From Doris montereyensis (Eukaryota; Mollusca; Gastropoda; Nudibranchia; Dorididae): a stretch of 64,000 bases of DNA. The notes beneath the pieces are model-generated. The model did not search any database. It was not told the origin of the DNA and worked only from the letters and a program-made list of their open reading frames with translations. The translations under genes were made by a program, and so were the position numbers. How positions within the stretch are numbered: position 1 is the stretch's first letter; every line of letters starts with the position of its first letter. The stretch is from positions 157,501-221,500 of the forward strand of contig JAXRKP010000684.1 in NCBI GenBank assembly GCA_037039925.1. Reading direction: 5' to 3'. Below, in pieces: positions 1 through 11,640 of this stretch.

Positions 1-660
1 CAATGTGCTGTAAAAAGGGAGCTGCTAACTATTATGTAGTCTATCATTGACTTTTCACACTTGTCTTCATTTACTCTTGAATATTTGTGGATATCTTTAT
101 GAGAAAAAAATGCGTTAGCTATTTCTACATGTTATACTTTAGACAAAAATCTATTAGTCTCTCTCTATTTGGAGAAGTTGATGTCGGTCCTTCTTTACCT
201 ATTACTCCACCTGATGTTTCTACATTGTTGCCCACTCTAGCGTTTAAATCTCATAAAACCATTAGTTCCTGTTTGTGTTTAAGATTCTCTGCAGCTATTT
301 GTAAATCGTTTTCGAAGGTATCTGTTTCTTCTTTAGTGGTGTCTTCATTTGGTCCATAAGCTATTAATAATTTAATTTCTCTTCCTTTTGATTTAATATT
401 TACCTCTTATAGCCGTGGGCTGCCACCTTGAGGCCCCCTACCAGGCCTTGTTATTTTCTGTCAGGGTTAACTCCCTTAGCCTTTGGTCATTCAAGACCGG
501 CCTGCAAGGCAGCAGGTCATTTTCTGTCACAGTTAACTCCCTTAGCCTTTGGTCAGCCAAGACCGACCTGCAAGGCAGCAGGAGACTCGTGAAGGCCTGG
601 GGTCATCTACTCCGGTACAGGTGCTTACCTGTCCATTGCCCGGATTTATCCCGTCCACGA
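1..660 (-). mobile_element. LINE family alpha, copy A: 5' UTR plus start of endonuclease, cut by window edge
   Basis: Read on the minus strand, 359-180 encodes a degenerate APE-type endonuclease segment, including YGPNEDTTKEE and LQIAAENLKHKQEL. It closely matches two other copies in the window (near 29.4 kb and 41.6 kb). The GDLNA motif carries a stop in place of its Gly, so this copy is dead. Upstream on the same strand (about 415-645) lie two copies of a roughly 65-bp subrepeat rich in AAGGCAGCAGG and CTTAGCCTTTGGTC. The same subrepeats precede the endonuclease of the 29 kb copy, so they belong to the element's 5' UTR. The element runs off the left edge. Confidence 0.8.
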
Positions 661-684
661 CTATAAAAATAACCACCCATATCA

Positions 685-915
685 CAGCCAATGAAGATGA
701 AATGGTAAGATGAAAAGACAAGATTAATAAACATCACAGTCAATGAAGATGAAATGGTAAGATGAAAGACAAGATGAAATGGTAAGATGAAAGACAAGAC
801 TAATAAACATCACAGTCAATGAAGATGAAACAGTAAGATGAAAGACAAGACTAATAAACATCACAGTCAATGAAGATGAAACGGTAAGATGAAAGACAAG
901 ACTACTAAACATCAC
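685..915. repeat. 51-bp minisatellite, about four copies
   Basis: The unit contains AATAAACATCACAGTCAATG followed by AAGATGAAA(C/T)GGTAAGATG and repeats about four times with a period near 51 bp; one unit is internally shortened around 770-800. It sits immediately outside the 5' end of LINE copy A. The stretch 916-1299 after it holds no gene that I can see. Confidence 0.8.
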
Positions 916-1299
916 AAGACAACAACAAAAATGAAATCAGACCTGCAATGTCCCAAAGCTGAAGTTTTATATTGCACTTGTTTGACCATTTTATCACTTT
1001 CAATGCAAAGTCCACTGAAATGAACAGACAGAAACCAACAAACAAAAATTATAAAAGAAACGTAGAGGCTGCATTGTGTTTTACCAATCTGCTTGTAAAA
1101 CTCAACTGTTGAGATTCAACATTGAGGCATAAAACTGAATAAAGCGTTTGTGTACTTTGTTTGACTATTATTGCTCCGACTCGAGGTGAATTTGGAGTCA
1201 AAATGTTCGTGACTGAATAGTGGGCTTATGTTCCCTTATATTTCTTTTTTTCAAGTGAATCCACCCCCCCCCTGGTCCAGGTAGGTGGATCGTAAACTA

Positions 1300-1430
1300 G
1301 TCTCATTGGAGATGGATGATAGAGAAAAGGTCTTGTGTGCAGATCACAACACTCTGTGGACGTTGAAGTTCCCTTTACTATTTGCAAGGAAATCTGGGCA
1401 AATTTAAAGATCCTGTTAAAATCCCAGAGA
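1300..1430 (+). repeat. Dispersed repeat III, fragment
   Basis: The segment GTGTGCAGATCACAACACTC, followed by a CCCTTTACTATTTGCAAGGA-like tail, matches the reverse complement of 27880-28090. Two diverged copies in opposite orientation mark it as an interspersed, SINE-like repeat. The 1431-1789 stretch after it is AT-rich and contains a short (TA)n at about 1518-1542; no gene is seen. Confidence 0.6.
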
Positions 1431-1789
1431 GTACTTTAATTATGCGTGAGACAAAATTTAAATATACATACAAGCAAAATATCCTCTTCGTAGTGAACAA
1501 TATTTACATATACATATGATATATATATATATATATATATATCATCGTTTGGAATAATTTTTTCAAAAATACCGTTTTCGGCGTGTTAGACAAGAATACA
1601 CCCAGCTGCACCAGCTCTATAATTATCTGACAAAACAAACAATAGAATCGACCAAATTTAGTCAAAGCGCTATTTATGTAAGAAAAATGTGTTTTTGTCT
1701 TGATTAGCTGAACACGTATCATTTCCTATGGTGGGTCTGAAAAAAGAGTGGTGGTTGTAACTTACAGAATGTATCATAATCGTTGAACA

Positions 1790-2775
1790 ATTATTTTCTT
1801 CTTCTTCTTCTTTTCTTCCTCTACTTCTTCTTTTTCCTCTTCATCCTCTTCTTCTTTTGCCTCTTCTTCTTCTTCTTCTTCTTCTTCTTCTTCTTCTTCT
1901 TCTTTGTCTTCTTATTCTTCTGCTCCTCCCCTTCCTCTTCCTCTTCTTCCTTCTTCTTTTTCTTCTTCTTCTTCTTCTTCTTCTTCTTCTTCTTCTTCTT
2001 CTTCTTCTTCTTCTTCTTCTTCTTCTTCTTCTTCTTCTTCTTCTTCTTCTTCTTCTTCTTCTGCTCCTCCCTTCCTCTTCTTTTTCTCTTCTTGTTCTTC
2101 TGCTCCTCTTCCTCCTCTTCTTCTTCTTGATATTCTTCTTTTCCTTCTTCTTTTTATAGTTCTCCTTCCTGTTGATCTTCTGCTTCCTTTCCTGCTCCTC
2201 TTTTGGCTTTCTGTTGTTCTTCTTCTTCCTTGTATTCTTATTCTTCAGCTCCTCCTCTTCTCCTTCTTTACCTTCTTATTTTTCTGCTATCTTCCTCTTC
2301 CTCTTCTTCTTTGTCTTCTTCTTCTTCTGCTCCTCCTCTTTTTTTCTTATTATTATTATTATTGTTCTCCTTCTTGCTGATCTTCTTCTTCCTTTCCTAC
2401 TCATGTTTTCTCCTCTTCTTCTTCTTATTTTCAGTCAGAATCTTATTGCCCTCCTTCTTGTTGATCTTCTTCTTTTCCGTTAGAATCTTATTGTTCTCAT
2501 ATCTTTGATCTTCTTCTTTTCCTTCTTCTTGTTCTTCTTCTTCTTCTGCTTTGTTTTGATTTTCTCATGTTTCGTTTTCCCCTTCTTCTTCTTCATTTTC
2601 TTCCTCTTCCCTTTCTTCTCCTCTTTTGTCTTCTTCCACTTCTTTGTGTTTCTATTCTTCTGCTCCTCCTCTTATTCTTCTTGATCTGCTTGATCTTATT
2701 TTTAATATTATTATTATTCTTTTCTGTCATTTTCTTGGCCTCTTTATTCTTATTCTTATTCTTCTTTCAGTGGAG
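1790..2775. repeat. Polypyrimidine tract dominated by (CTT)n / (GAA)n
   Basis: Almost 1 kb of the plus strand is pyrimidine, with pure (CTT)n cores at about 1860-1900 and 1960-2060 and interrupted CTT/CCT further on. The apparent Phe/Leu/Ser-rich reading frames here are by-products of the trinucleotide repeat. Long GAA/TTC tracts can form triplex DNA. Confidence 0.95.
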
Positions 2776-3288
2776 GGGCGGTGAGAACACAAACTTATGA
2801 CATGTGTAATGGATGACATTGTTTCAAAAGAGAGATTATCTTTACTACTTAATAATAAAAGTAAGCAATAATACAAAGCGCTTAACGCGCCTTGGCTAGA
2901 AGAGTTAGTAAAAGTACTATCAGTGACCAGCCAGTCAGCTGTATTCTGCTGTGCTAAATCTGTCTTCATTCCAGCTGTCAACACACGTGTATGAAATTAG
3001 CATGACGGTTGGTCTTTCTGCTGCACTAAACGCGTGTTCGTCACACCTGCTCTCGGCAGCGACCACACTCGTATAGCAGATGCAGGATTAGGGACGCAAT
3101 ACACGTGTGGCCCATAAACAAGATGTTAATGAAGAAAATTAACTAATTTTTCCCTTTGTATTCATGCAGCATCAAATCTTATACAACATAATAAGAATTC
3201 TGGAGGTTATCACTTTATCGGTGGACATTTTTTTCTATTGTATCGAAACTAGCTCCATGCTCCATATGTGGATAGCGAAATGCAGTGA

Positions 3289-3337
<49 letters not shown>

Positions 3338-3475
3338 TATAATATTATATAATATATAATACTACAAACTGTATACAAATAATGATGAAGCACACAGTAT
3401 GTATTATAATAGAGTATGTATACATATATATATATATGTGTGTGTGTAAAATATACCTTAACTCATAAAACTCAC
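2776..3475. other. Non-coding stretch with a (TA)n microsatellite
   Basis: No coding exon is supported here. A pure (TA)n run lies at 3291-3334. The remaining exons of the Rab gene at 3476-3679 would be expected on this side (3' on the minus strand), but none is recognisable before the window edge. Confidence 0.6.
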
Positions 3476-3679
3476 CCCCTATGGTCATTTTGTAATCTCT
3501 CCTGAAAGAGTCGTTCACATATTTCTGCACAAAAGATGTTTTCCCAACCGTGGGATCTCCTATAATAATAACTTTAAACAAAACTTCCGTCATAGTTTCT
3601 GTATCGCTGTCAGGTTTTCCAAGTAGAGATGCATTCTTCTTATTCCATTTTTGACCCTTACGTACTTTGTCAATTTGAA
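3476..3679 (-). CDS. Rab-family small GTPase (Rab32/38/29-like), single internal exon with Walker A
   Basis: The exon encodes the start of a Rab GTPase, a membrane-trafficking switch that binds and hydrolyses GTP. The sequence shows LFKVIIIGDPTVGKTSFVQK, with the P-loop GDPTVGKTS, followed by YVNDSFRRDYKMTIG, which corresponds to the switch I approach (normally TIGVDF). The exon is bounded by an acceptor (pyrimidine-rich, CACAG at 3684-3680) and a donor (GTGAG from 3475). It ends in phase 1, as expected to complete the Val codon of VDF. An ATG lies at 3593, but the frame stays open upstream to the acceptor, adding about 28 residues (ending KPDSDTET). The start is therefore uncertain: either the ATG, or an N-terminally extended form as some Rab32 proteins have. 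The frame is intact. No further Rab exons (switch II, NKxD, prenylated Cys tail) are visible to the left, so the gene either continues outside the window or is a stray exon. The Rab32/38/29 assignment is a resemblance judged by eye. Confidence 0.75.
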
Positions 3680-3732
3680 CTGTGAAGGCAAAATGAAAAA
3701 TAAATAAAATGACTAAATTATTTGTTTAGTTT

Positions 3733-4320
3733 TCAGAAAAAAATTGAATCATTTAAGTATAATAGTAATTTTGCCATAATACGTTGAAATATTTCTGGCA
3801 CTGATGTTATTCCAAAATGGAACATGCGTAAAATAGTACCTGCCCAACAGTGTGATGAACGCTGTGTACTTTGCTGATTCTGGATCAAGCGGGATTTGCC
3901 AACATCCCCTGGCTGCATCAAGGTTAGAAGAGATTGTTGAATACTTGAGCTTGTGGATAATATCATCAAGAATTGGCAAAATAAACCATTCACGTTTTAC
4001 GTCCTTGTTCAGTTTCTTGAGATCTATACAATTCTTACGTTACCATTTGGTTTTAACACTGGTACAATTGGGACTAGCCAGTCAGCTATTCACTCAATTT
4101 TCTCAAATGACATTTTCCTCCTTCAATCTATTCAACTCGACTTCGACTTTTTTCATTAATGGAAGGGGTATTAGCCTGACCACAGGGACTGAGAAAGGTG
4201 TGGAATCATCTCAAAGCTGTATCTTTGGTGGTTCACACTTGACCTCTCCAAAAGTTTTCAGCCCTACTTCAATTAAATTGTCTCTTACAGCAACAAACCC
4301 TAAAGCTTTGATGTTGCTCA
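3733..4320 (-). mobile_element. Ty3/gypsy-type pol fragment (reverse transcriptase), degenerate
   Basis: On the minus strand, reading from about 4260 downward, the pieces follow the order of a Ty3-type RT N-terminal half: VPIVPVLKPNGN (fingers), then SNLDAARGCWQIPLDPESAK, then HFGITSVPEIFQRIM. They lie in different frames with stops between them. The catalytic YxDD region lies beyond the truncation and is not seen. The fragment sits just 5' of the Rab exon on the same strand, in what would be its intron. Confidence 0.85.
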
Positions 4321-4480
4321 GCTGAGAAGACATTCTGTCTTTTTCACTACATAAATTGTGGCATTACATAAAACATAGGAGACATTCTGTGTCTTTTTTC
4401 ACTCCATAAAACGTGGCATTACATAAAACATGGCATTACAAAAAACGTGGCATTTAAGTCGATCTTTTAATCCCCGTCGT

Positions 4481-4522
4481 GATAATGATGATAATAATAA
4501 TAATAATAATAATAACAATAAC

Positions 4523-4570
<48 letters not shown>
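4481..4570. repeat. (AAT)n microsatellite
   Basis: About 30 units of ATA/AAT with two AAC interruptions near 4514-4526. Apparent poly-Asn and poly-Tyr frames over it are repeat artefacts. Confidence 0.95.
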
Positions 4571-5034
4571 CATCCCTTTCTTGATTCTTCTCCTGTCTAC
4601 TCACACCATCTTTACTCTTCCTGTCTGTTTTTCCTTCTGACATCACACTATGTAATGATGTGTAAGTGTGTAGATGTAGATGTTCTCGTTTGTTGTCGGA
4701 CGAAGTATTATACACAAAATTTGACATGTTTGTTCTGTCTATTGGTGTCAAAGTCATTTTATGCTAAACGCAAGGAGTGATGATGCACTATCTTTGGATG
4801 TCCCCCTAGTGGCTGAGATTTAGTGGACATTGGGATGTCCACATAATCTCTTCCGTAAAATTTTGTGACGGGAGTATTTTTGTATTTTTGGTTCAACTCG
4901 CCTATAAGTTTTGATAATATACAAATAATATGGGGGAAAAAATTATATCAATCAAAAGCTTATTGCTTCCTCTCTAAGATAAATCGTATTGTTAATCTAA
5001 ATTCAAAATGAACTTGGAGGAAACCTAGATTTTT

Positions 5035-5285
5035 CTAACGCATCACCTGATAGGCCCGAGGGGGCATATAGTACACAAACCTGCTAGGCTTTGCATACTA
5101 ACACTCTTGACAAGATCTTCCTCTACCTATAGCTGGGTACTCGTTCACATCTGAGTCCAAGTGAAGAAAGCAGAGTGAAATACCTTTCCTAAGAGTAAAA
5201 CGTTGTAAAAAACCCCCACCTGTGAGGCTTGAACCAGTGTCGTCCTGATTACTAGTTCACAACACTACGGTTCAGCTATAATGCA
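5035..5285 (-). mobile_element. tRNA-derived SINE, family II, copy 1
   Basis: On the minus strand the element starts with a tRNA-like head: the B-box-like GGTTCAAGCC is the complement of 5226-5235, preceded by a plausible A box. A body containing CTTAGGAAAGGTATTTCACT follows. It aligns along its whole length with 39955-40205, also minus. RNA polymerase III promoter boxes and a shared body are the SINE hallmark; family assignment is by internal comparison only. Confidence 0.75.
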
Positions 5286-5289
5286 TCTA

Positions 5290-7465
5290 TAGCTGATATA
5301 ATCTCTTCAAATTTATATGTCTTTTGCAATGGACAAACTAGAACTGAAATATTAGATCTATGTGTCAGTAAAATATAATCTTACATACTTAAGAAATATA
5401 TGAGATTTATTAAAATCTAGATCTGTATTACCTCTGTAGGTTTCCTGTTTTCACAATTAGATACCATTGTCGCCATTCTCTAATTTTTGATCCAACATCA
5501 AATAAAACTTTTGTCAATCCACATAAATCTATATATATGTGGTAGTGCTTTGGAAAAATTAGATCTAGAGATGTAGATTAATACTTCACATTGGAGTCTT
5601 GAATCAGCATGTAAATATAAGCATGAGGTCATATTCAACAACAAAAAATTTGATAAAAAGGTCATGTCTGATGTCATTCTCATCTAGATTCTAGATCTAC
5701 TTGATATCAATAAATCATAACCCCAAATGTCTGCTAAACTTTTGATAGATCTAGAACTAAATCTAACTCCTTCAACACATAAAAGTAAAGCATAGTGATA
5801 ACGTGATAACTGATTATTGATATAATACGGCATAGGTGACAATTGACTGATAATTTTACAACTTTCTCTGTTTTAAAATGCAGAATAATCACAGTATAGA
5901 CCATTTCCTCTTCTAGCAAATTAAAAATGTCTAGATTTAGATTTAAATTACCTTTGAAATGTACAATGTTTTAAGTGACATGGAAATGAATCTAAAAAGT
6001 AGAATCTTGATCTAGATCTAGATCTTGAAGCACTATTAAAAAAAACACGGTCCGGTCTGTTTACCATATAGTGGAAGTGACATGATTGACACCATCATGG
6101 TTTCAATCATGCCAAATAGTTTTAGCCGTCAGACAGGTATTATATTGAGTAATAATACATTAAGACTTCATTAGCTTCATTAACTTTCAAACATTGCCAG
6201 GTCCAATCCTTGGATGGATGAGGGGAAGGGGGGGGGGGTAGTAGGGGAGGAAGGTGGGTTTGAAGAGGGAGGGAGGATTCGACATTCAGAAATTGTGATA
6301 GATTTCGTGATTGAGAAATAATTTGGCAGTGGTATTCTATCCGGGTATGCCAAGGAACATTCACTTTCGGAATACATTTATAAAACAAGCAGGGCACAGT
6401 TTTGTAATTAATAGTCCGGTAGTCTAGTGCCGAACTTGATTTAGTGATGCGTAGCACCACATTCTCATTTTGAATGAGGATTTAAATCTAACATCTAGAT
6501 CTAGTCTAGATTATTAGATCTAGATGTAGATTTAGATCTAGTCTAGATCTTACTCTATTTATAGACACAATAAGTATAAGGTTTAAAATATAGTCTAGAC
6601 CTAGACTCAGATCTATTGACTATTGGAATGAAAAGCAAAAAGAAGAAAACAAATTCCACCAAGGATCGAAATCAATTACATCTTGGTAACACTGTCTAAC
6701 ATAGTAGTAGTCTATTCTGGATACACCTTTACTTTACACCTTAATGTTAACGTTACCGGTACCCAGCAGATCTGGAAATCCCACAGAAACTTGATCAAGC
6801 GATTAAGAGGATCTGGAGACCAGAGATCTATTTTAGAGAATGGGATTAAATTATACTGAGGATGTTTAAATCTTGATGTTAGGTAAGGCAAAATGCTTGG
6901 AAATGTATATACAAACTCACAGTTCATAGAAAATCGTTCACAAGTGTAGTCCCTGATAAGAAGGGTGGACGGATGGTAAAAAAGTAATTTTAGCTGTATG
7001 ATTACGGGTCAAGATTTTGAGACGATTACTTGATAACGTTCCTCTTGAGTGCATCACATGAAGTCAGGAAATACGTAAACAACGCTCACATGATCGGTCA
7101 CATGACACAAGTTCATATTTGACTGTTCTCAAATATATTCCGAATGGTGAACAAGGTCACGAAGTCGGTTTAACCAAAGATACCTATACTATTGGTTTAG
7201 TATCATGATTTGAACTGATTTTGTTGGGGGTAAAAAAAAAGCACCAATAATACAGAAATCATATGAAGATATGACTACGAAAGTTGTACATGCTGAAGCC
7301 GTCTTTGAATCTTTCAACATCAAGACGAGAGTTTGCCAAAGGCTGTCTTCTTTCTCCCTTTCTGTTTCTTATAGCCATCGACTCCTGATAGAAAATGCAA
7401 CAGACGGGAGCAGAAAATGGCATTCGTTGATTGACTATGACAAAACAAGTTAACGATCTAGACTT
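5290..7465. other. AT-rich non-coding DNA with recurrent TCTAGATCTAGA motifs
   Basis: No gene is supported. The dodecamer-like TCTAGATCTAGA and its fragments recur (for example near 5560, 6010, 6490, 6530), as they also do at 35-37 kb. A G-run (about 11 G) lies near 6227. The 106-codon minus frame at 6460-6140 lacks any recognisable domain. Confidence 0.5.
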
Positions 7466-7469
7466 CCCC

Positions 7470-7860
7470 GATGATATCCCTTTGCTTTCACACACCTACA
7501 AGTAAATGCAGGAAAAACGGATGCCATTGAAACCACAACATCATTATGTGGGACTCAGACTCAATTACAAGAAAAACAAGACTCTTTGCAACTGCAAAAC
7601 CTGCAACACTCTACCAATAACCCTAAAAAGGAGAACCGCTGGAAAATATGGACACATTTTGCTACATGGGTAGAATGATTGATAACAAGGGAGGTGTGGA
7701 AGAAGATGTCAAAACCAGGATACAGAAGACACGACAAGCAATTTTAAGTCTTAACTACGTATGCTCCAGCAAGAGTTTACCGGAAAGAATCAAACTAAAG
7801 ATATTCAACTCAAATGTCAAGTCAGTACTTACACATGGCTCACAAACAGAGATAATGATT
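7470..7860 (+). mobile_element. LINE family beta fragment: RT C-terminal region
   Basis: The frames encode DDIPLLSHTYKQMQEKTDAI, the segment following the FADD catalytic box, and, after a frame change, DTFCYMGRMIDNKGGVEEDV and FNSNVKSVLTHGSQTE. The latter corresponds to the conserved YLGS..D..GG..DV and NVKSVLLYGAETW blocks of a common invertebrate LINE. It is truncated at both ends, and its 3' side is interrupted by a (GTA)n array. Confidence 0.85.
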
Positions 7861-7947
7861 GGATATTATTTGTTGATGGCATATCCTTCCCAGCAAGCTA
7901 AAAAACAGACGAAAAAAACACCAAATGCCCTTTTAAATATTAAGTAC

Positions 7948-7948
<1 letters not shown>

Positions 7949-8029
<81 letters not shown>

Positions 8030-8272
8030 TAGTAGTAGTAGTAGTGGTGGTGGTGGTGGTAGCAGTAGTGGTAGAATCAAGTAGTTGTTGTAGTAGTAGT
8101 AGTGGTGGTGGTAGTGGTAGTAGTTGTTGTTGTAGTAGTAGTGATGGTGGTGTTGGTGGAAGTAATAGTGATAGTAGTAATAGTAGTACTAGCAGTAGTA
8201 GTAGTAGTAGCAGTAGTAGTAGAAGTAGTGGTAGCGATGGTAGCAGAAGTAGTAGTAGTAGTATGGTGAAGT
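7949..8272. repeat. (GTA)n microsatellite with degenerate flank
   Basis: Pure GTA units run to about 8020 and then degrade through GTG, GTT, GCA and AGT variants to 8272. The reading frames over it (poly-Val, poly-Ser) are artefacts. Confidence 0.95.
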
Positions 8273-8281
8273 CCGTGTTGC

Positions 8282-8392
<111 letters not shown>

Positions 8393-8839
8393 CGTGTATG
8401 AAATTAACAATGGCATTTCATCTGTATAAGTAGTCTTTGTGAACATTGACACAACCACTCACAACAACCCTATTGTCGTTGGGCCAGTATATAGCACACA
8501 ATCGCACAGGAAGGTAGACCAAATGACATATCTTATTAATTGTTTCCATCACCCGAACAACGACTGCGTCCTGGATATGTGCAGATTTTAATCTACCATA
8601 CATCGATTCATGGTTTGTCATCATCCATATCAGTCAGCAACTGAAAACTATTCTTTGAAGCTTGTCGCTTGTCATAAAAGTTTTGGCTGTGTTAGGATCT
8701 TTATGTTTGTCCGTGTCGTATCGTTCTCTACCTTTTCATGTTGTATTTGCTTTTTCAGTTTGTTGATTTTTAGATTTGCAACCACTAGATGGTGGAATTG
8801 GAATTTCAACGTCAGCTCTTCTTTTTACTTTCTCACATC

Positions 8840-9700
8840 AAGAAGGGATTTTCTCTATGGGAATGAAATCGACAGCAGATGGAACACTATCAAACATGAC
8901 TACATAGAGACAGCTAAAACATGCTTAAGAACAAAAAATACACAAAAGGAAAGAATGGCTATCAAATGACGCATGGAAAATAATTGAAAAGATGAAGGAA
9001 GTTAAGAACAAAATTACTTGACGCAAAATCAAGCAGATTGATAGAAAGATTGTCAATTCAATACCAGGAAATAAACAAGGAAGCCAAAAGGAGTGCAAGA
9101 CAAGACAAAAGATCATTCATGGACAGACTTGCCAACGAAGCAGAAGAAGCATCACGAGTGCGAGATCAAGGCAGAATTTATAGAATTCCAAAAATAATAA
9201 GTGGAAATGCCAATGAACTTCAGGCCTGCCTATTGCGAGCCAAAAAAGGAGAGTTTCTCAAGGCAGAGGCTGAAAAAATGCCAGACGGACCTAACATTTT
9301 ATGGAAATTTTAGACAGGCCACCTCCAACAGAAGCAAGCATTGAAGAGGCACAAGAAGATTTGATATTACTTATAAGTATAGAACCACCAAGCTTAAATG
9401 AAATGACAGTAACTATTAAAACTCTAAACAATGGAAAAGCACCAGGCATAGACAACTTAAACGCTGAACTTTAAAGCCGAACCCGCTTTTTGCAACGAGA
9501 ATAATGCACCTCTTCACCAAAATATGGACAGGAAAGAAAACTGGATGAATGGAATGAAAGTATGATAATAAAGACTTTTTAAGGAGGCAATTTGCAGGCT
9601 GCAATAACTGGAGGGGAATAATGCTCCTGTCTATCCCTAGTAAAGTTCTTGCAAAAGTAATAATACAACGAATATCAAATGCTGTTGATACATATAGCCC
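8840..9700 (+). mobile_element. LINE family beta fragment: endonuclease-RT linker and start of RT
   Basis: In broken plus-strand frames I read WNTIKHDYIETAKTCL, then SARQDKRSFMDRLANEAEEA, then TVTIKTLNNGKAPGIDNL (RT domain 0/1), then LLSIPSKVLAKVIIQRISNA (the conserved LLSIPGKV block). These follow the usual order of the family. The element belongs upstream of the RT C-terminal piece at 7470-7860, yet lies downstream of it in the window. The two are therefore separate insertions or a rearranged copy. Multiple stops show it is dead. Confidence 0.85.
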
Positions 9701-9865
9701 CATAACAACAAAGACGAGACAAATACAAGGAATAGACAGAAAAGAATCCTTGCCACCATGGGGATCGAACCCGAGATATCTGCGTCGACACTCATCGCCT
9801 CGCCATGGAAAAGAAAGTGTGCTACCATCCGAGCTAACTACTGCCTCACTGTTTGTCTTTATCTT

Positions 9866-9945
9866 AGTAGCAGCAACAGTAGTAGTAGTAGTAGTGGTAG
9901 TAGCAGTAGTAGTAGTAGTAGTAATAGTAGTAGTAGTAGTAGTAA

Positions 9946-9981
<36 letters not shown>

Positions 9982-9985
9982 CAGC

Positions 9986-10059
<74 letters not shown>

Positions 10060-10072
10060 GTAGTAGTAGTAA

Positions 10073-10105
<33 letters not shown>

Positions 10106-10123
10106 CTAGTAGTAGTAGTACCT

Positions 10124-10162
<39 letters not shown>

Positions 10163-10412
10163 CCTGTAGTGGTAGTAGTAGTAGTAGTAGTAGTAGTAGT
10201 AATAGTAGTAGACGAAGTAGTAGTAGCAGCAGCAGTAGTAGTAGTAGTAATAGTAGTGGTAGTAGAGGGTACTAGTAGTAGTGGTAGTAGTAGTAGTAGT
10301 CGTAGTAGTAGTGGTAGTAGTAGTAAAAGTAGTAATAGTAGTAGTAGTAGTCGTAGCAGTGCTAGTAGTTGTAGTAGTAGTAGTTGTAGTGGGGGTAGTA
10401 GTAGTAGTACTG

Positions 10413-10478
<66 letters not shown>

Positions 10479-10530
10479 ATAGTAATAGTAGTAGCAATAG
10501 TAGTAGTAGTAGTAATAGTAGTAGCTGAAA
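9866..10530. repeat. Large (GTA)n array with interspersed variants
   Basis: About 660 bases of GTA with recurrent AAT, GCA, GTG and GTT variants and longer pure cores (9950-10060, 10420-10475). It is the largest of three separate (GTA)n loci in the window. It generates spurious long frames on both strands. Confidence 0.95.
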
Positions 10531-10689
10531 CAGTAGCACCCAGTAGCGGTAACAATAGTACTTCATAGATATAGCCTAAAATGTACTTGAAACTTTTGAC
10601 CCAAAATTAAACAATGTCTGTTATAACAATGGCAAAACTTGTCATACTATTATTATTGTCCTCGTTAAATTCTTTCAACTGCTTAGATG

Positions 10690-11640
10690 TCATTGTTCTG
10701 TCACCAGAACATATTACAACATTCTATATCATCCTAAATGCCCTGTAGACGTCACCAGAACACATTTCATAACAATCACAAATGTATTGTAGACTTCACC
10801 AAAAAACATTACATCATTCAGTACAATCATAAATGTATTGTAGACATCACCAGAACACATTACAGCATTCTATACAATCACTATCGTACTATAGACACCA
10901 CCACAACACATTACAACATTCTATACAATCACAAATGTATTATAGACACCACCACAACACATTACAACATTCTATACAATCACTAATGTACCATGAGCAC
11001 CACGACAACATATTACAACATTCTATACAATCACTATTGTACTATAGACACCACCACAACACATTACAACATTCTATACAATCACAAATGTATTATAGAC
11101 ACCACCACAACACATTACAACATTCTATACAATCACTATTGTACTATGGACACCACCACCACACATTACAACATTCTATACAGTCACTATTGTACTATAG
11201 ACACCACCACAACATCATTACAACATTCTATACAATCACTAATGTACTATAGACACCACCACAACACATTACAACATTCTATACAATCACTATTGTACTA
11301 TAGACACCACCACCCAACACATTACAACATTCTATACAATCACTAATGTACTATAGACACCACCACAACACATAACATTCTATACAATCACTATTGTACT
11401 ATAGACACCACCACAACATATTACAACATTCTATACAATCACTATTGTACTATATATACCACCACAACATATTACAACATTCTATACAATCACTTATGTA
11501 CTATAGACACCACCACAACACATTACAAGCAACATTCTATACAATCACTAATGTACTATAGACACCACCACAACACATTGGTATAACATCTCTATACAAT
11601 CACTAATGTACTATAGACACCACCACAACATATTACAACA
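10690..11640. repeat. 51-bp satellite, subfamily A
   Basis: About 18 units of 51 bp carry the signature ACTATAGACACCACCACAAC next to ACATTCTATACAATCAC. The first three or four units (10690-10860) are the most diverged and carry GTAGACGTCACCAG-like sequence. Because 51 is a multiple of three, stop-free frames with His/Thr/Tyr-rich peptides run through it; I see no sign of coding selection. Confidence 0.95.

Noticed and set aside
1783..2508. Several overlapping frames of 100-158 codons rich in Phe, Leu and Ser
   Set aside because: They are translations of a (CTT)n pyrimidine tract in different frames and carry no information beyond the repeat.
3852..4325. 157-codon plus-strand frame
   Set aside because: It lies antisense to the recognisable Ty3-type RT on the minus strand.
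6140..6460. 106-codon minus-strand frame with a Pro-rich tail
   Set aside because: The Pro run is a translated G/C homopolymer tract and the rest shows no recognisable domain.
9859..10566. A 235-codon minus-strand frame (poly-Leu, poly-Thr) and plus-strand poly-Val/Ser frames
   Set aside because: Artefacts of the (GTA)n array; trinucleotide repeats leave three frames open.
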